Source of the DNA: Gammaproteobacteria bacterium
GTDB taxonomy: Bacteria > Pseudomonadota > Gammaproteobacteria > UBA9214
Assembly (NCBI GenBank): GCA_029881775.1
Contig: JAOULY010000008.1
Coordinates: 1 to 17,870, forward strand
Direction: 5' to 3'
Length of the DNA stretch: 17,870 nucleotides
Of this stretch, positions 6,387 to 14,530 are shown piece after piece. The notes below the pieces were generated by a model. That model was not told the origin of the DNA. It ran no database searches and was given only the letters and a program-made list of their open reading frames with translations. Each line of letters begins with the position of its first letter. Within the stretch, counting starts at the first letter, position 1. Made by a program: the position numbers and the translations under genes.

Positions 6387-7466
6387 TTACAGCAGGCGCG
6401 CCAGGGCGTCGAGGAATACCCCGTTCTCGTCCGGCTGACCCACTGTCACGCGCAGGCAATCCTGCAGGGCTTTCGAGCTGCCATTGAGGTTTTTGATCAG
6501 TACACCCGCTTCGCGAAGACCCGCATAAAGCGCATCGGCGCGGCCTTCCGGCACCCTGAACAGGATAAAGTTCGCCTCGCTGGGATAGACCGTCAACGAC
6601 CCGAGTTCACGCAGCCGCGCGTCGAGTTCACCACGCGCGCTGCGGATTTTGCCCGCCTGTTCATCAAACACCGGTTTGTGCTGCATTGCGAACACACCGG
6701 TCAACTGGTTCAGCGTGCCGATATTGTATGGCAGGCGCGTCTTGTCTATCTGCTCGAGCCAGGCCGGGTCACCCGCCAGCATGCCCAGCCGGATACCGGC
6801 CAGCCCCATCTTGGATACTGTGCGCAGCACCAGCAGGTTACTGAACTCGCCGAGCGACGACATGAAACTCGCATCGGTAAATGGCGCGTAGGCTTCATCG
6901 ACCACCACCAGGCCTTCGGTCATGGTGAGCAATTCGCGGATAACGTTTGCGTCGAACAGGTTCCCGGTCGGGTTGTTGGGATAGGCCAGGAATATGACGG
7001 CGGGTTGCCATGCCTCGATAGCGGCGAACAATTGCCCGCGATCCAGTGAAAAATCACTGCTCAAAGGAACGCCGGAAAACTCCAGGCCACAGACCGCCGC
7101 AATCTGGCGATACATGACAAAGGTGGGTTCGGGCGCCATGATGACGCGACCCGGCGCCGCGATCGTTTGCACGATCATCTGGATCAGTTCATCCGAACCG
7201 TTACCCAGCATCACCTGCGCCGCAGCCGGCACCGACATCGCCGCGCGCAACGTCGCCTGCAATGCACCGGCTGTCGGGTCCGGGTAACGATTCAGTGCGG
7301 CCGCCTGCACGACTTCAAGCCACGCCTGGCGCAACTCCGCCGGCCACGGCCAGGGATTCTCCATGGCATCGAGCTTGACCAGCCCGTCGGCGGGCGGCAC
7401 ATGATAGGCCGACAGTGCCCGGATTTCCGGGCGCACCCAGCGTTGTATGTTTTCTTTTACATCCAT
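6387..7466 (-). CDS. hisC: Histidinol-phosphate aminotransferase
   Basis: HisC is the PLP enzyme that converts imidazole acetol phosphate and glutamate to histidinol phosphate in histidine synthesis. The 359-residue product has fold-type I aminotransferase features: LGNGSDELI near the start for cofactor phosphate binding, YPNNPTGNLF with the PLP-contacting Asn, VVDEAY with the pyridine-binding Asp, SKMGLAGIRLG with the Schiff-base Lys (219 counting from the chosen start), and LRVTVG with the substrate-carboxylate Arg near the end. The ATG at 7466 is preferred; a TTG two codons upstream (7472) is possible. It is the last gene of the mla-murA-his operon, 83 nt after hisD. Confidence 0.95.
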   Translation of the reverse strand: MDVKENIQRWVRPEIRALSAYHVPPADGLVKLDAMENPWPWPAELRQAWLEVVQAAALNRYPDPTAGALQATLRAAMSVPAAAQVMLGNGSDELIQMIVQTIAAPGRVIMAPEPTFVMYRQIAAVCGLEFSGVPLSSDFSLDRGQLFAAIEAWQPAVIFLAYPNNPTGNLFDANVIRELLTMTEGLVVVDEAYAPFTDASFMSSLGEFSNLLVLRTVSKMGLAGIRLGMLAGDPAWLEQIDKTRLPYNIGTLNQLTGVFAMQHKPVFDEQAGKIRSARGELDARLRELGSLTVYPSEANFILFRVPEGRADALYAGLREAGVLIKNLNGSSKALQDCLRVTVGQPDENGVFLDALARLL

Positions 7467-7549
7467 CTTCAAGTATCAATTAACCGGACAGTAACGATAT
7501 AACCGCAAGTGCATCAATAACGCAAAACCAACCGCATAATCACGTCAAC

Positions 7550-8851
7550 TCAATCTTCCTCACGAATACGCAACTCGGCGGAACGCGCGTGCGCCGTCAG
7601 TCCTTCGCCGTGCGCCAGTACGGCAGCGGTTCGCCCGAGCACACTGGCACCCTCGGCGGAGCACTGGATCAGGCTGGAGCGCTTCTGAAAATCATAGACG
7701 CCCAGTGGCGACGAGAAACGCGCGGTGCTTGATGTCGGCAGCACGTGATTGGGCCCGGCGCAGTAGTCACCCAGCGCCTCGGCCGTGTAACGTCCCATGA
7801 AAATTGCGCCGGCATGGCGAATTTGCGCCGCCACGGGACGCGGATCTTCCACCGACAACTCAAGGTGTTCGGGTGCAATACGGTTGGCAACAGCGACTGC
7901 CTCGTCCATGTCGCGCACCTTGATGAGCGCACCCTGCCCGCGTAATGACGCTGCAATAATTTCCGCACGCGGCATGTCCGGCAGCAGACGATCGATACTG
8001 TCGGCCACCCGGTCAAGAAAATCGCCATCCGGGCTGACCAGGATGGACTGGGCATCCTCATCGTGTTCGGCCTGCGAGAACAGGTCGACGGCAATCCAGT
8101 CGGGATCGGTCGCGCCATCGCAAATAACAAGGATCTCGGAGGGCCCGGCAATCATGTCGATACCGACCTTGCCGAACACCATGCGCTTGGCGCTGGCAAC
8201 ATAGGCATTACCGGGCCCGACAATCTTGTCGACTGCCGGAATTGTTTCGGTACCGTAGGCGAGCGCCGCAACGGCCTGCGCACCACCGACTGCAAACACC
8301 CGGTCAACAGCGGCGATATGAGCTGCCGCCAGCACCATGTCGTTGACCTGCCCTTCCGGCGTCGGCACCACCATGATCAGTTCTTTAACGCCCGCCACCT
8401 TGGCCGGGATCGCGTTCATCAATACCGATGAGGGATAGGCCGCCTTGCCGCCCGGCACGTACAGGCCAACCCGGTCCATCGGCGTGACCTGTTGCCCGAG
8501 CAAGGTGCCGTCGGCCTCGGTATAGGACCAGGATTCAATTTTCTGGTGTTCGGCATAGCTACGGACCCGGGCCGCCGCCGTTTCCAGCGCCGCACGCTGG
8601 TCATCCGGTATACGTCCGGCGGCATCCGCACACGCCGACAGTGATATCTCCAGTCCATCGCGCACGCTACGGCGATCGAAGCGTTCGGTGTACTCGATCA
8701 ATGCCGCATCACCGCGCGTACGCACATCCGCAATAATCTCGCGCACCACCGACTCGACCGCGATGTCGGCGCTCTGCTCCCAGTCGAGCAAGTCGTGCAA
8801 TGCGGCATCAAACCCGGGATCGGTTGAATCGATTCGTTTTATGTCAGGCAT
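7550..8851 (-). CDS. hisD: Histidinol dehydrogenase
   Basis: HisD oxidises histidinol to histidine through histidinal using two NAD+ and a zinc ion, the last steps of the pathway. The 433-residue length is normal. Zinc ligands are all present: Q260 and H263 in FSQAEHD, D362 in LGDYCAGPNH, and H421 in TAHARSAE. The catalytic base pair E328-H329 sits in RIAPEHLEL. The family signature around KVGIDMIAGPSEILV (228-242) and the VGLYVPGG loop (128-135) are intact. The ATG at 8851 gives MPDIKRIDS. Unlike the other joins in this operon, the upstream gap to hisG is 360 nt because of an inserted repeat element that ends 24 nt before the hisD start. Confidence 0.97.
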   Translation of the reverse strand: MPDIKRIDSTDPGFDAALHDLLDWEQSADIAVESVVREIIADVRTRGDAALIEYTERFDRRSVRDGLEISLSACADAAGRIPDDQRAALETAAARVRSYAEHQKIESWSYTEADGTLLGQQVTPMDRVGLYVPGGKAAYPSSVLMNAIPAKVAGVKELIMVVPTPEGQVNDMVLAAAHIAAVDRVFAVGGAQAVAALAYGTETIPAVDKIVGPGNAYVASAKRMVFGKVGIDMIAGPSEILVICDGATDPDWIAVDLFSQAEHDEDAQSILVSPDGDFLDRVADSIDRLLPDMPRAEIIAASLRGQGALIKVRDMDEAVAVANRIAPEHLELSVEDPRPVAAQIRHAGAIFMGRYTAEALGDYCAGPNHVLPTSSTARFSSPLGVYDFQKRSSLIQCSAEGASVLGRTAAVLAHGEGLTAHARSAELRIREED

Positions 8852-8875
8852 GGATGTTTCTCATTCCAGATTTCG

Positions 8876-9202
8876 CCACAGAGATCACAGAGTACACAGA
8901 GAAAAATATAAATAAAGCAATTACGATAGGCGCGGCAACACAAACAATTCAAGAAACCTTTAAGCGATCATCAAAACGTCGTCATAGCGTGGAACAAAGT
9001 GACGCGGCAATCTCCAACCAATTGATCCCATAGTCCGGAATTCCCGCACCACGCCCTTAATGACGAATTAATCCGGGGTTCTTTAACCATTGCATTTATA
9101 TTCGGGAAATATTCTTTGCACGATCCGCGTTAACAGTCGTTTGCAAGCTACTGTTGCCTGCGTTCTGAATATCTTTCTCTGCGTACTCTGTGATCTCTGT
9201 GG
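8876..9202. mobile_element. MITE-like element with 34-bp terminal inverted repeats
   Basis: The 360-nt gap between hisG and hisD is nearly filled by a unit bounded by inverted repeats: 8876-8909, starting CCACAGAGATCACAGAGTAC, and 9169-9202, ending GATCTCTGTGG. By eye the two arms match at 32 of 34 positions. The 259-nt interior is more A/T-rich than the flanks and shows no credible gene. Size, long terminal repeats and absence of a transposase fit a MITE or a paired-end dispersed repeat. I see no clear target-site duplication. CCACAGAGATCACAGAG-type ends are widespread in proteobacterial intergenic repeats. The element sits 9 nt past the hisG stop and 24 nt before the hisD start, so it must be transcribed if the operon is read through. 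Confidence 0.75.
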
Positions 9203-9211
9203 CTAATCTTG

Positions 9212-9844
9212 TTAACTGCCACATGCAGCACCCAGCTTGTCGATAAAGTCGGCAATGCGCGCATGCTTCATTTTCATGGATGCCCGGTTCACGATCAGTC
9301 GGGAGCTGATGTCGGCGATATGCTCGAGCGGGACCAGTCCGTTGGCCTTGAGCGTATTGCCGGTATCGACGACGTCGACAATGCGGTCGGCCAGGCCGAC
9401 GATCGGCGCCAGCTCCATCGAACCGTACAACTTGATGATCTCTACCTGCTCGCGACGGTCCGCATAGTAGCGGCGCGTACTGTTGACGTACTTGGTCGCG
9501 ATGCGCATCCGGCGACGCGAGGGATTCTCGTTTTCGAAACCGGCCACCATCAGCCGACACTTCGCGATTTTCAGGTCCAGCGGCTCGTACAGCCCGTCGC
9601 CGCCGTGTTCCATCAGCACATCCTTGCCGGCCACGCCCACGTCAGCCGCGCCATAGCTCACATACGTCGGCACATCCGAGGCACGGATAATGACCAGTTT
9701 CACGTCATCGAGACTGGTATCGAGTATCAGTTTGCGGCTGGTTTCCGGGTCATCTTTCGGGGTAATACCGGCGGCCGCCAGCAACGGCAGCGTTTCCTTG
9801 AAGATACGGCCCTTCGACAGCGCAATGGTCAGTGCGATATTCAT
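9212..9844 (-). CDS. hisG: ATP phosphoribosyltransferase catalytic subunit, short form
   Basis: HisG condenses ATP with PRPP, the committed and feedback-controlled step of histidine synthesis. At 210 residues this is the short form (HisGS), which lacks the C-terminal allosteric domain and normally works as a hetero-octamer with HisZ, a histidyl-tRNA-synthetase-like regulator. Visible motifs are IALSKGRIFKETLPLL (7-22), YGAADVGVAGKDVL and the PRPP-binding loop IVDVVDTGNTLKANGL. No hisZ occurs in this window; in many gammaproteobacteria it lies elsewhere (for example near purA). The ATG at 9844 has no clear Shine-Dalgarno sequence. It follows murA by 85 nt, a gap with a GC-rich inverted repeat. 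Confidence 0.96.
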   Translation of the reverse strand: MNIALTIALSKGRIFKETLPLLAAAGITPKDDPETSRKLILDTSLDDVKLVIIRASDVPTYVSYGAADVGVAGKDVLMEHGGDGLYEPLDLKIAKCRLMVAGFENENPSRRRMRIATKYVNSTRRYYADRREQVEIIKLYGSMELAPIVGLADRIVDVVDTGNTLKANGLVPLEHIADISSRLIVNRASMKMKHARIADFIDKLGAACGS

Positions 9845-9885
9845 GGCGTCAAGTTTCAGGGAGTTACCGGGATATTACAAGCATG

Positions 9886-9908
9886 GCCGGCCCACCGGCC
9901 CGGCCGGC
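9886..9908. repeat. GC-rich inverted repeat in the murA-hisG gap
   Basis: GCCGGCC (9886-9892) and GGCCGGC (9902-9908) form a 7-bp GC-only stem with a 9-nt loop between murA and hisG. There is no following T-tract in either direction, so it is not a standard terminator. It could be an mRNA processing or stability hairpin, or chance in GC-rich DNA. Confidence 0.4.
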
Positions 9909-9929
9909 GGCAACCATGGGCAGGCGAAA

Positions 9930-11189
9930 TCAGTCCGGAACGCGGCGGATATCCGCACCGAGCATGGCGAGTTTCTCCTCGATACGCTCATAGCCACGAT
10001 CAATATGATAGATACGATCGATCACGGTCTCGCCCTTTGCCACCAGCCCGGCCAGCACGAGACTGGCGGAGGCACGCAGGTCCGTAGCCATGACGGGCGC
10101 ACCGGCCAGCCTCTCGACACCAGTGGTGATCGCGGTATTACCTTCAAGCTGGATCTTCGCACCCATGCGCTGCATTTCCTGTACATGCATGAAGCGGTTT
10201 TCGAACACGGTTTCGGTAATGGTACCGGTCCCTTCCGCCACCACGTTCAGGGCGGTGAACTGCGCCTGCATGTCGGTCGGAAATGCCGGGTACGGCGCTG
10301 TGTGCACATTAACCGCCTGTGGACGACGACCGTGCATGTCCAGCTCTATCCAGTCCTCACCGACGGTGATGTCGGCACCTGCCTCGCGCAGGGTTTGCAA
10401 CACGGCATCCATGGTATCCGGGCGGGTATCCTTGACCTTCACATGACCACCGGTAATGGCGCCGGCAACGAGATAACTGCCCGTCTCGATGCGATCGGGC
10501 AGAACTTCGTAATCGGTACCGGACAGGCGCTCGACACCCTCGATTTCAATCGTGTCCGTCCCGGCACCCCGGACCTTCGCGCCCATCTTGTTAAGGCAGT
10601 TGGCGAGATCGGTTACTTCGGGTTCGCGTGCAGCGTTCTCGATAATGGTTACACCATCAGCAAGCGTTGCCGCCATCATCAGGTTCTCGGTACCCGTCAC
10701 GGTCACAACATCCATCACCAGCCGCGCACCCTTGAGCCGATCGACACGCGCCTTGATATAACCGTTTTCGACATCAATGCTGGCGCCCATGGCCTGCAAC
10801 CCCTTGATATGCAGGTTAACGGGGCGCGAACCAATGGCACAGCCGCCCGGCAAGGACACATCGGCACGGCCGAAGCGTGACAGCATCGGGCCCAGCACCA
10901 GGATGGATGAGCGCATGGTACGCACCAGCTCGTAGGGCGCATACAGGGAATTGATGTGGCGCGCATCGACTTCAATATCCATCTTCTCATTCACGGTCAG
11001 CTGCACGCCCATGTGGCCGAGCAGTTCCATGGTGGTAGTGACATCATGCAGATGGGGGATATTGCGTATGACGACCGGCGTATCGGCCAGCAGGGTGGCG
11101 GCCATGATTGGCAAAACGGCATTCTTGGCACCCGAAATACGGATTTCGCCTTCAAGCCGGGCACCGCCATTGATTATCAGTTTGTCCAA
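9930..11189 (-). CDS. murA: UDP-N-acetylglucosamine 1-carboxyvinyltransferase
   Basis: MurA transfers enolpyruvate from PEP to UDP-GlcNAc, the first committed step of peptidoglycan precursor synthesis, in the cytoplasm. The 419-residue protein keeps the key residues at near-E. coli numbering: K22 (GAKNAVLP), catalytic C117 in VSLPGGCAIGSRPV, D306 in FPTDMQAQ, D370 and R372 (TDLRASASL), and R398 (HIDRGYERIEEKL). C117 rather than Asp predicts the usual fosfomycin-sensitive type. The start codon is TTG: no in-frame ATG or GTG lies near MDKLIINGG, and an AGGA is placed 10 nt upstream. It sits between ibaG (27-nt gap) and hisG, the usual order in this group of bacteria. Confidence 0.98.
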   Translation of the reverse strand: MDKLIINGGARLEGEIRISGAKNAVLPIMAATLLADTPVVIRNIPHLHDVTTTMELLGHMGVQLTVNEKMDIEVDARHINSLYAPYELVRTMRSSILVLGPMLSRFGRADVSLPGGCAIGSRPVNLHIKGLQAMGASIDVENGYIKARVDRLKGARLVMDVVTVTGTENLMMAATLADGVTIIENAAREPEVTDLANCLNKMGAKVRGAGTDTIEIEGVERLSGTDYEVLPDRIETGSYLVAGAITGGHVKVKDTRPDTMDAVLQTLREAGADITVGEDWIELDMHGRRPQAVNVHTAPYPAFPTDMQAQFTALNVVAEGTGTITETVFENRFMHVQEMQRMGAKIQLEGNTAITTGVERLAGAPVMATDLRASASLVLAGLVAKGETVIDRIYHIDRGYERIEEKLAMLGADIRRVPD

Positions 11190-11216
11190 TGGACGAATTT
11201 CCTGTAATTGGTCGAC

Positions 11217-11462
11217 TTACTGTATACGTCGTTTGCTGGCCCATTCTTCCGGGGTGTGGGTATGCAGGGCAAGGGCATGTATTTCACCGCCCATGCGATC
11301 GCCAAGCGTAGCGTAAACCAGCTGGTGCTGCTTGACCATGTTGCAGTTTTCAAACTGTTTGCTGATGACGGTCGCCTCAAAGTGATCGCCATCGCCATTA
11401 ACGATGACTTCAGCGTCAGGCATACCGGCCTTGATAAGCGCCTCGAGTTCTGAACTTTGCAT
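11217..11462 (-). CDS. ibaG: BolA-family protein IbaG/YrbA
   Basis: This 81-residue BolA-like protein belongs to the IbaG (YrbA) branch, which partners monothiol glutaredoxin in binding a 2Fe-2S cluster and is linked to acid stress and envelope homeostasis. Recognisable are NGDGDHFEATVIS (22-34, with H27), the helix-turn-helix-like class II KH-type core, and VYATLGDRMGGEIHALALHTHTPEEW (49-74) ending in the typical C-terminus with H62. Its place directly upstream of murA in the mla operon is the classic yrbA position. The ATG at 11462 is the only plausible start. It follows mlaB by 59 nt. Confidence 0.95.
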   Translation of the reverse strand: MQSSELEALIKAGMPDAEVIVNGDGDHFEATVISKQFENCNMVKQHQLVYATLGDRMGGEIHALALHTHTPEEWASKRRIQ

Positions 11463-11521
11463 AGAGTGTATTCTTCACCGGTTAGTTAAAAACATTGTTA
11501 TAAATGAATGCCGCGCCCGGA

Positions 11522-11821
11522 TCAGCGCGCCTGGAACAGGATTTCATCCAGTCCGCATACACGTGCAATGGACAGCAACTGTTCTGGAACGTTGGTAAAC
11601 GTCATATCCAGATTCTTGCGCTCGGACTCACGCAACCATTCGATCATTAAGGCAAGGCCTGCGCTGTCCACCCGGGTGACTTCCGCCAGGTCTATAGTCA
11701 GGTTTTTGCCCGCCTCCATCTGTACACCCCGGTGCTGCAGCAACGCCGGCACCGTTTCGAAATCCAGCTCGCCGGACAGCAGCCAGCCCGATTCGCCAAC
11801 CCGGACTGCCGCGTCAGCCAT
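11522..11821 (-). CDS. mlaB: STAS-domain protein MlaB
   Basis: MlaB is a small cytoplasmic STAS protein that binds the MlaF ATPase and is needed for assembly and activity of the MlaFEDB inner-membrane transporter. The 99-residue product is one STAS domain: WLLSGELDFETVPALL at the start, then LTIDLAEVTRVDSAGLALMIEWLRES (41-66), the conserved switch-helix loop with D52-S53. Sequence conservation in STAS proteins is low, so the identification also rests on position after mlaC. Its ATG lies 8 nt inside the end of mlaC, implying coupled translation. Confidence 0.92.
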   Translation of the reverse strand: MADAAVRVGESGWLLSGELDFETVPALLQHRGVQMEAGKNLTIDLAEVTRVDSAGLALMIEWLRESERKNLDMTFTNVPEQLLSIARVCGLDEILFQAR

Positions 11822-12443
11822 CGGTAACAGCGTTGTTACGCTCGACCAGCTGCTTTATCAGGCTGTCCATCCCCTCGTCACGAATGATGGTACCGAAGGT
11901 CGAACGATAGTTGGTGACAAGGCTGACCCCGCTGATTGCAACATCGTACACCTTCCAGCCTTCACTGGAGTTGTACATTGAATAGGAAATGGGAATGGTA
12001 GACCCACCCTGCTCGATCTCGGTACGCACGGTGACCATGCGCGCATCGTTGCTGGCAGCAAACGGCAGGTAGATGATTTTTTCATCGGCATATTCAGACA
12101 AGGCCGTGCCGTAGGTACGCACCAGCAACTTGCGGAATTCCTCGACAAACCGTTCACGCTGGTCCGGTGTCGCGGTGCGCCAGTTCTTGCCCAGCACCCA
12201 CTGGCTCATGCGCCTGAAATCGAAATACGGCAAAACGATATCAGACACCAGCTCGTAGAGGCGGCCGGGGTTGTTTTTAATGGCATCCTGCTCGTCGCGC
12301 AGCGCGCTTAGCATGCGCGAGGATGTATCACGCACCAGCTCCTGCGGCAGAATATCAGCCGGCGCCGGCGTTGCGCATACCGCCACCGACAGATGCATTA
12401 GCAGAAAGACGGGAACAAGGTGTTTCAATATTACGGTAATCAT
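11814..12443 (-). CDS. mlaC: Periplasmic phospholipid-binding protein MlaC
   Basis: MlaC shuttles phospholipid between the outer-membrane MlaA-porin complex and the inner-membrane MlaFEDB complex. The 209-residue protein begins with a signal peptide (hydrophobic about 5-22, probable cleavage after AVCA), and the mature part has the Ttg2D/MlaC signatures SDIVLPYFDFRRMSQWVLGKNWR and the C-terminal VYDVAISGVSLVTNYRSTF. The Cys at 23 is not in a good lipobox because Val precedes it, so a soluble periplasmic form is expected. Gaps are 12 nt to mlaD and -8 nt to mlaB. Confidence 0.96.
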   Translation of the reverse strand: MITVILKHLVPVFLLMHLSVAVCATPAPADILPQELVRDTSSRMLSALRDEQDAIKNNPGRLYELVSDIVLPYFDFRRMSQWVLGKNWRTATPDQRERFVEEFRKLLVRTYGTALSEYADEKIIYLPFAASNDARMVTVRTEIEQGGSTIPISYSMYNSSEGWKVYDVAISGVSLVTNYRSTFGTIIRDEGMDSLIKQLVERNNAVTDG

Positions 12444-12455
12444 TTTAATACTCGT

Positions 12456-12941
12456 TTACTCTTCACTCGTTTTCTCTTCATTTTTTGCGGCCATACTGTA
12501 CAGGAACTGACCGATAATCTGTTCCATAACCAGCGCCGACTGCGTCAACCGGATGCGGCTGCCCTCGCCTAGATTCTCCATGGCGCCGCCCGGATCCAGG
12601 GCAATATACTGCTCACCCAGCAGGCCGGCGGTAAAAATACTGGCCGAGGTATCGTTCGGAAACGCGTTGTAGGTGGAATCGATACTCAGCGTCACCACGG
12701 CCTCGTAGGCGGTCGTATCGTAATCAATTGCCGACACCCGGCCAACCCGCACGCCCGAAACCGTCACCGGTGAACGCACTTTCAGCCCGCCGATATTCTC
12801 GAACCCGGCCGTCACCGTGTAACTGTCGGCGTCTCCGCCGAGCGACGCCAGGTTGCTGACCTGCATGGCCAGCATGAACAGGGCCGCCAGCCCGGCCGCC
12901 ACGAACAATCCCACACCGATCTCGAGAGTTCTGCTATTCAC
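12456..12941 (-). CDS. mlaD: MCE-domain lipid transport protein MlaD
   Basis: MlaD is anchored in the inner membrane and forms a hexameric periplasmic ring that passes phospholipid to or from MlaC. The 161 residues comprise an N-terminal membrane helix (about 8-27), one MCE domain (about 38-116, with FENIGGLKVRSPVTVSGVRVG and FTAGLLGEQYIALDPGG), and a C-terminal helix (about 133-150) expected to line the central pore. The start codon is GTG at 12941, with GGAG 8 nt upstream; no in-frame ATG fits the conserved N-terminus. It follows mlaE after 3 nt. Confidence 0.96.
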   Translation of the reverse strand: MNSRTLEIGVGLFVAAGLAALFMLAMQVSNLASLGGDADSYTVTAGFENIGGLKVRSPVTVSGVRVGRVSAIDYDTTAYEAVVTLSIDSTYNAFPNDTSASIFTAGLLGEQYIALDPGGAMENLGEGSRIRLTQSALVMEQIIGQFLYSMAAKNEEKTSEE

Positions 12942-12944
12942 TGT

Positions 12945-13733
12945 CTAGTCTCCGAACATCAACGCCGTCAAAACAAAATCCAGGCCAAGTACCGCCAGCG
13001 CGGAATGCACCACCGTCTGCGTCGTCGCGCGGCTGACACCCTCCGCCGTCGGCACCGCATCGTACCCCTCGAACAGGGCAATCCAGCCAACCACGAAACC
13101 AAACACGACGCTTTTTATTACGCCATTGTATACATCACCGTGGAGATCGACCTTGTCCTGCATCTGCGACCAGAAGGCGCCGTCATCCACACCCAGCAGA
13201 CTAACGCCGATAAACCAGCCGCCGTACACGCCGATGGCGCTGAAGATCGCCGCCAGCAGCGGCATGGACAGGAACGCAGACAGGAAACGCGGCGCGATCA
13301 CGCGCCGCACCGGGTCAACCGCCATCATTTCCATCCCCGACAGCTGCTCGGTCGCCTTCATCAGGCCGATCTCCGCCGACAGCGCGGAACCGGCGCGACC
13401 GGCAAACAGCAATGCTGTCACGACCGGCCCCAGTTCGCGGACCAGAGACAACGCCACCAGTACACCCAGCGAATCCTCGGCACCGAAATCAACCAGCGTA
13501 TTATAACCCTGCAGGCCCATGACCATGCCGACGAACAGCCCCGACACCACGATTATCAGCAGGGTCAGCACACCGACCGAGTGCATTTGTCGCAACACCA
13601 GTCGCGGTCTCAGCAGGGTTGCCGGCACACTCACCAGCACCTGCATCAGGAACAGGTGACCGCGCCCCAGTCTTTCGAAGAAATCCAGTGTCGCCCGGCC
13701 CAGCTGCTGAATGGCATCAAGCATCAGTGTCAT
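12945..13733 (-). CDS. mlaE: ABC transporter permease MlaE
   Basis: MlaE is the dimeric integral-membrane permease of the MlaFEDB lipid transporter. The 262-residue protein has an amphipathic N-terminal elbow helix and about five membrane helices. Family hallmarks include GLFVGMVMGLQGYNTL (66-80), LVRELGPVVTALLFAGRAGSALSAEIG, the EQLSGMEMMAVDPVRRVIAPR loop that contacts the ATPase, and the C-terminal GVSRATTQTVVHS. The ATG at 13733 overlaps the mlaF stop by ATGA, so this start is preferred over an ATG three codons later. Confidence 0.97.
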   Translation of the reverse strand: MTLMLDAIQQLGRATLDFFERLGRGHLFLMQVLVSVPATLLRPRLVLRQMHSVGVLTLLIIVVSGLFVGMVMGLQGYNTLVDFGAEDSLGVLVALSLVRELGPVVTALLFAGRAGSALSAEIGLMKATEQLSGMEMMAVDPVRRVIAPRFLSAFLSMPLLAAIFSAIGVYGGWFIGVSLLGVDDGAFWSQMQDKVDLHGDVYNGVIKSVVFGFVVGWIALFEGYDAVPTAEGVSRATTQTVVHSALAVLGLDFVLTALMFGD

Positions 13734-14530
13734 CCACCCTGCATCAGGTCGTCATAAAACGGCGCGGCCGGATAGTGAAAGGCCACCGGACCGTCCGGTA
13801 ATGCCTTGAGAAACTGCTGCGACCAGCGTGATTCCGATTCCCGCAGCGCCGCCGGTTCGCCATGATCAACCACCTTGCCGTTCGACAGCAGGTACGCATA
13901 GTCGGCAATCGCGCTGGTCTCGGCGACATCATGCGACACCACCACGCTGGTCATGTACAGCGCATCGTTCAGCTCGCGAATAAGCTTGACCAGCACGCCC
14001 ATGGAAATCGGGTCCTGGCCGGTAAAGGGTTCGTCGTACAGCACCATCATCGGGTCCAGCGCAATAGCGCGCGCCAGCGCCACACGTCGCGCCATACCAC
14101 CCGACAATTCGCTCGGCATCAGTCCGGCCGCACCACGCAGGCCGACGGCCTCCAGCTTCATCAACACCAGGTCACGTACCAGTGCTTCCGGTAGCCGGGT
14201 ATGCTCACGAATCGGGTACGCCACGTTTTCGAAGACGTTGATATCCGTAAGCAATGCGCCACTCTGGAACAGCATGCCGAGTTGTTTACGCATCCGGTAC
14301 AGGTCGTGGCGACCGAGCGACGGCACCTCTTCCCCATTTACACGGATGGAACCCGACAACGGACGCAACTGTCCGCCGATCAGTTTCAGCAAGGTGGTCT
14401 TGCCGGTGCCGCTTGGCCCCATGATGGCGGTTACGCAACCGGCATGGATATCCAGGTTGACGCCGTCAAAGATCAGCCGGTTGCCGCGCGCGAAACGCAG
14501 GTCACGTATTTGTACGACAGGCTCTGTCAT
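13730..14530 (-). CDS. mlaF: ABC transporter ATP-binding protein MlaF
   Basis: MlaF is the cytoplasmic ATPase that powers Mla phospholipid transport. The 266-residue protein shows Walker A GPSGTGKT (38-45), Q-loop LFQSGALLTD (Q89), ABC signature LSGGMARRVALARA (142 on), Walker B MVLYDEPFTGQDP (D166, E167) and the H-loop VSHD (H200). The C-terminal tail (HYPAAPFYDDLMQGG) is the extension that in MlaF reaches the partner subunit and MlaB. The frame is open to a TTG at 14596, but the ATG at 14530 begins the conserved domain; its Shine-Dalgarno is weak. It is first in the mla-murA-his operon and is divergent from the antiporter gene. Confidence 0.97.
   Translation of the reverse strand: MTEPVVQIRDLRFARGNRLIFDGVNLDIHAGCVTAIMGPSGTGKTTLLKLIGGQLRPLSGSIRVNGEEVPSLGRHDLYRMRKQLGMLFQSGALLTDINVFENVAYPIREHTRLPEALVRDLVLMKLEAVGLRGAAGLMPSELSGGMARRVALARAIALDPMMVLYDEPFTGQDPISMGVLVKLIRELNDALYMTSVVVSHDVAETSAIADYAYLLSNGKVVDHGEPAALRESESRWSQQFLKALPDGPVAFHYPAAPFYDDLMQGG

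Noticed and set aside
8800..9033. Open frame of 77 codons reaching into the hisG-hisD element
   Set aside because: It begins inside hisD on the opposite strand, crosses the terminal repeat and has no recognisable feature, so it is not treated as a gene of the element.
9690..10880. 396-codon open frame antisense to murA and hisG
   Set aside because: It overlaps two core genes with intact catalytic residues and shows no family signature of its own.
12372..12378. Possible lipoprotein signal in MlaC (Cys at residue 23)
   Set aside because: The residue before the Cys is Val, not Gly, Ala or Ser, so it does not form a lipobox; MlaC proteins are soluble and periplasmic.
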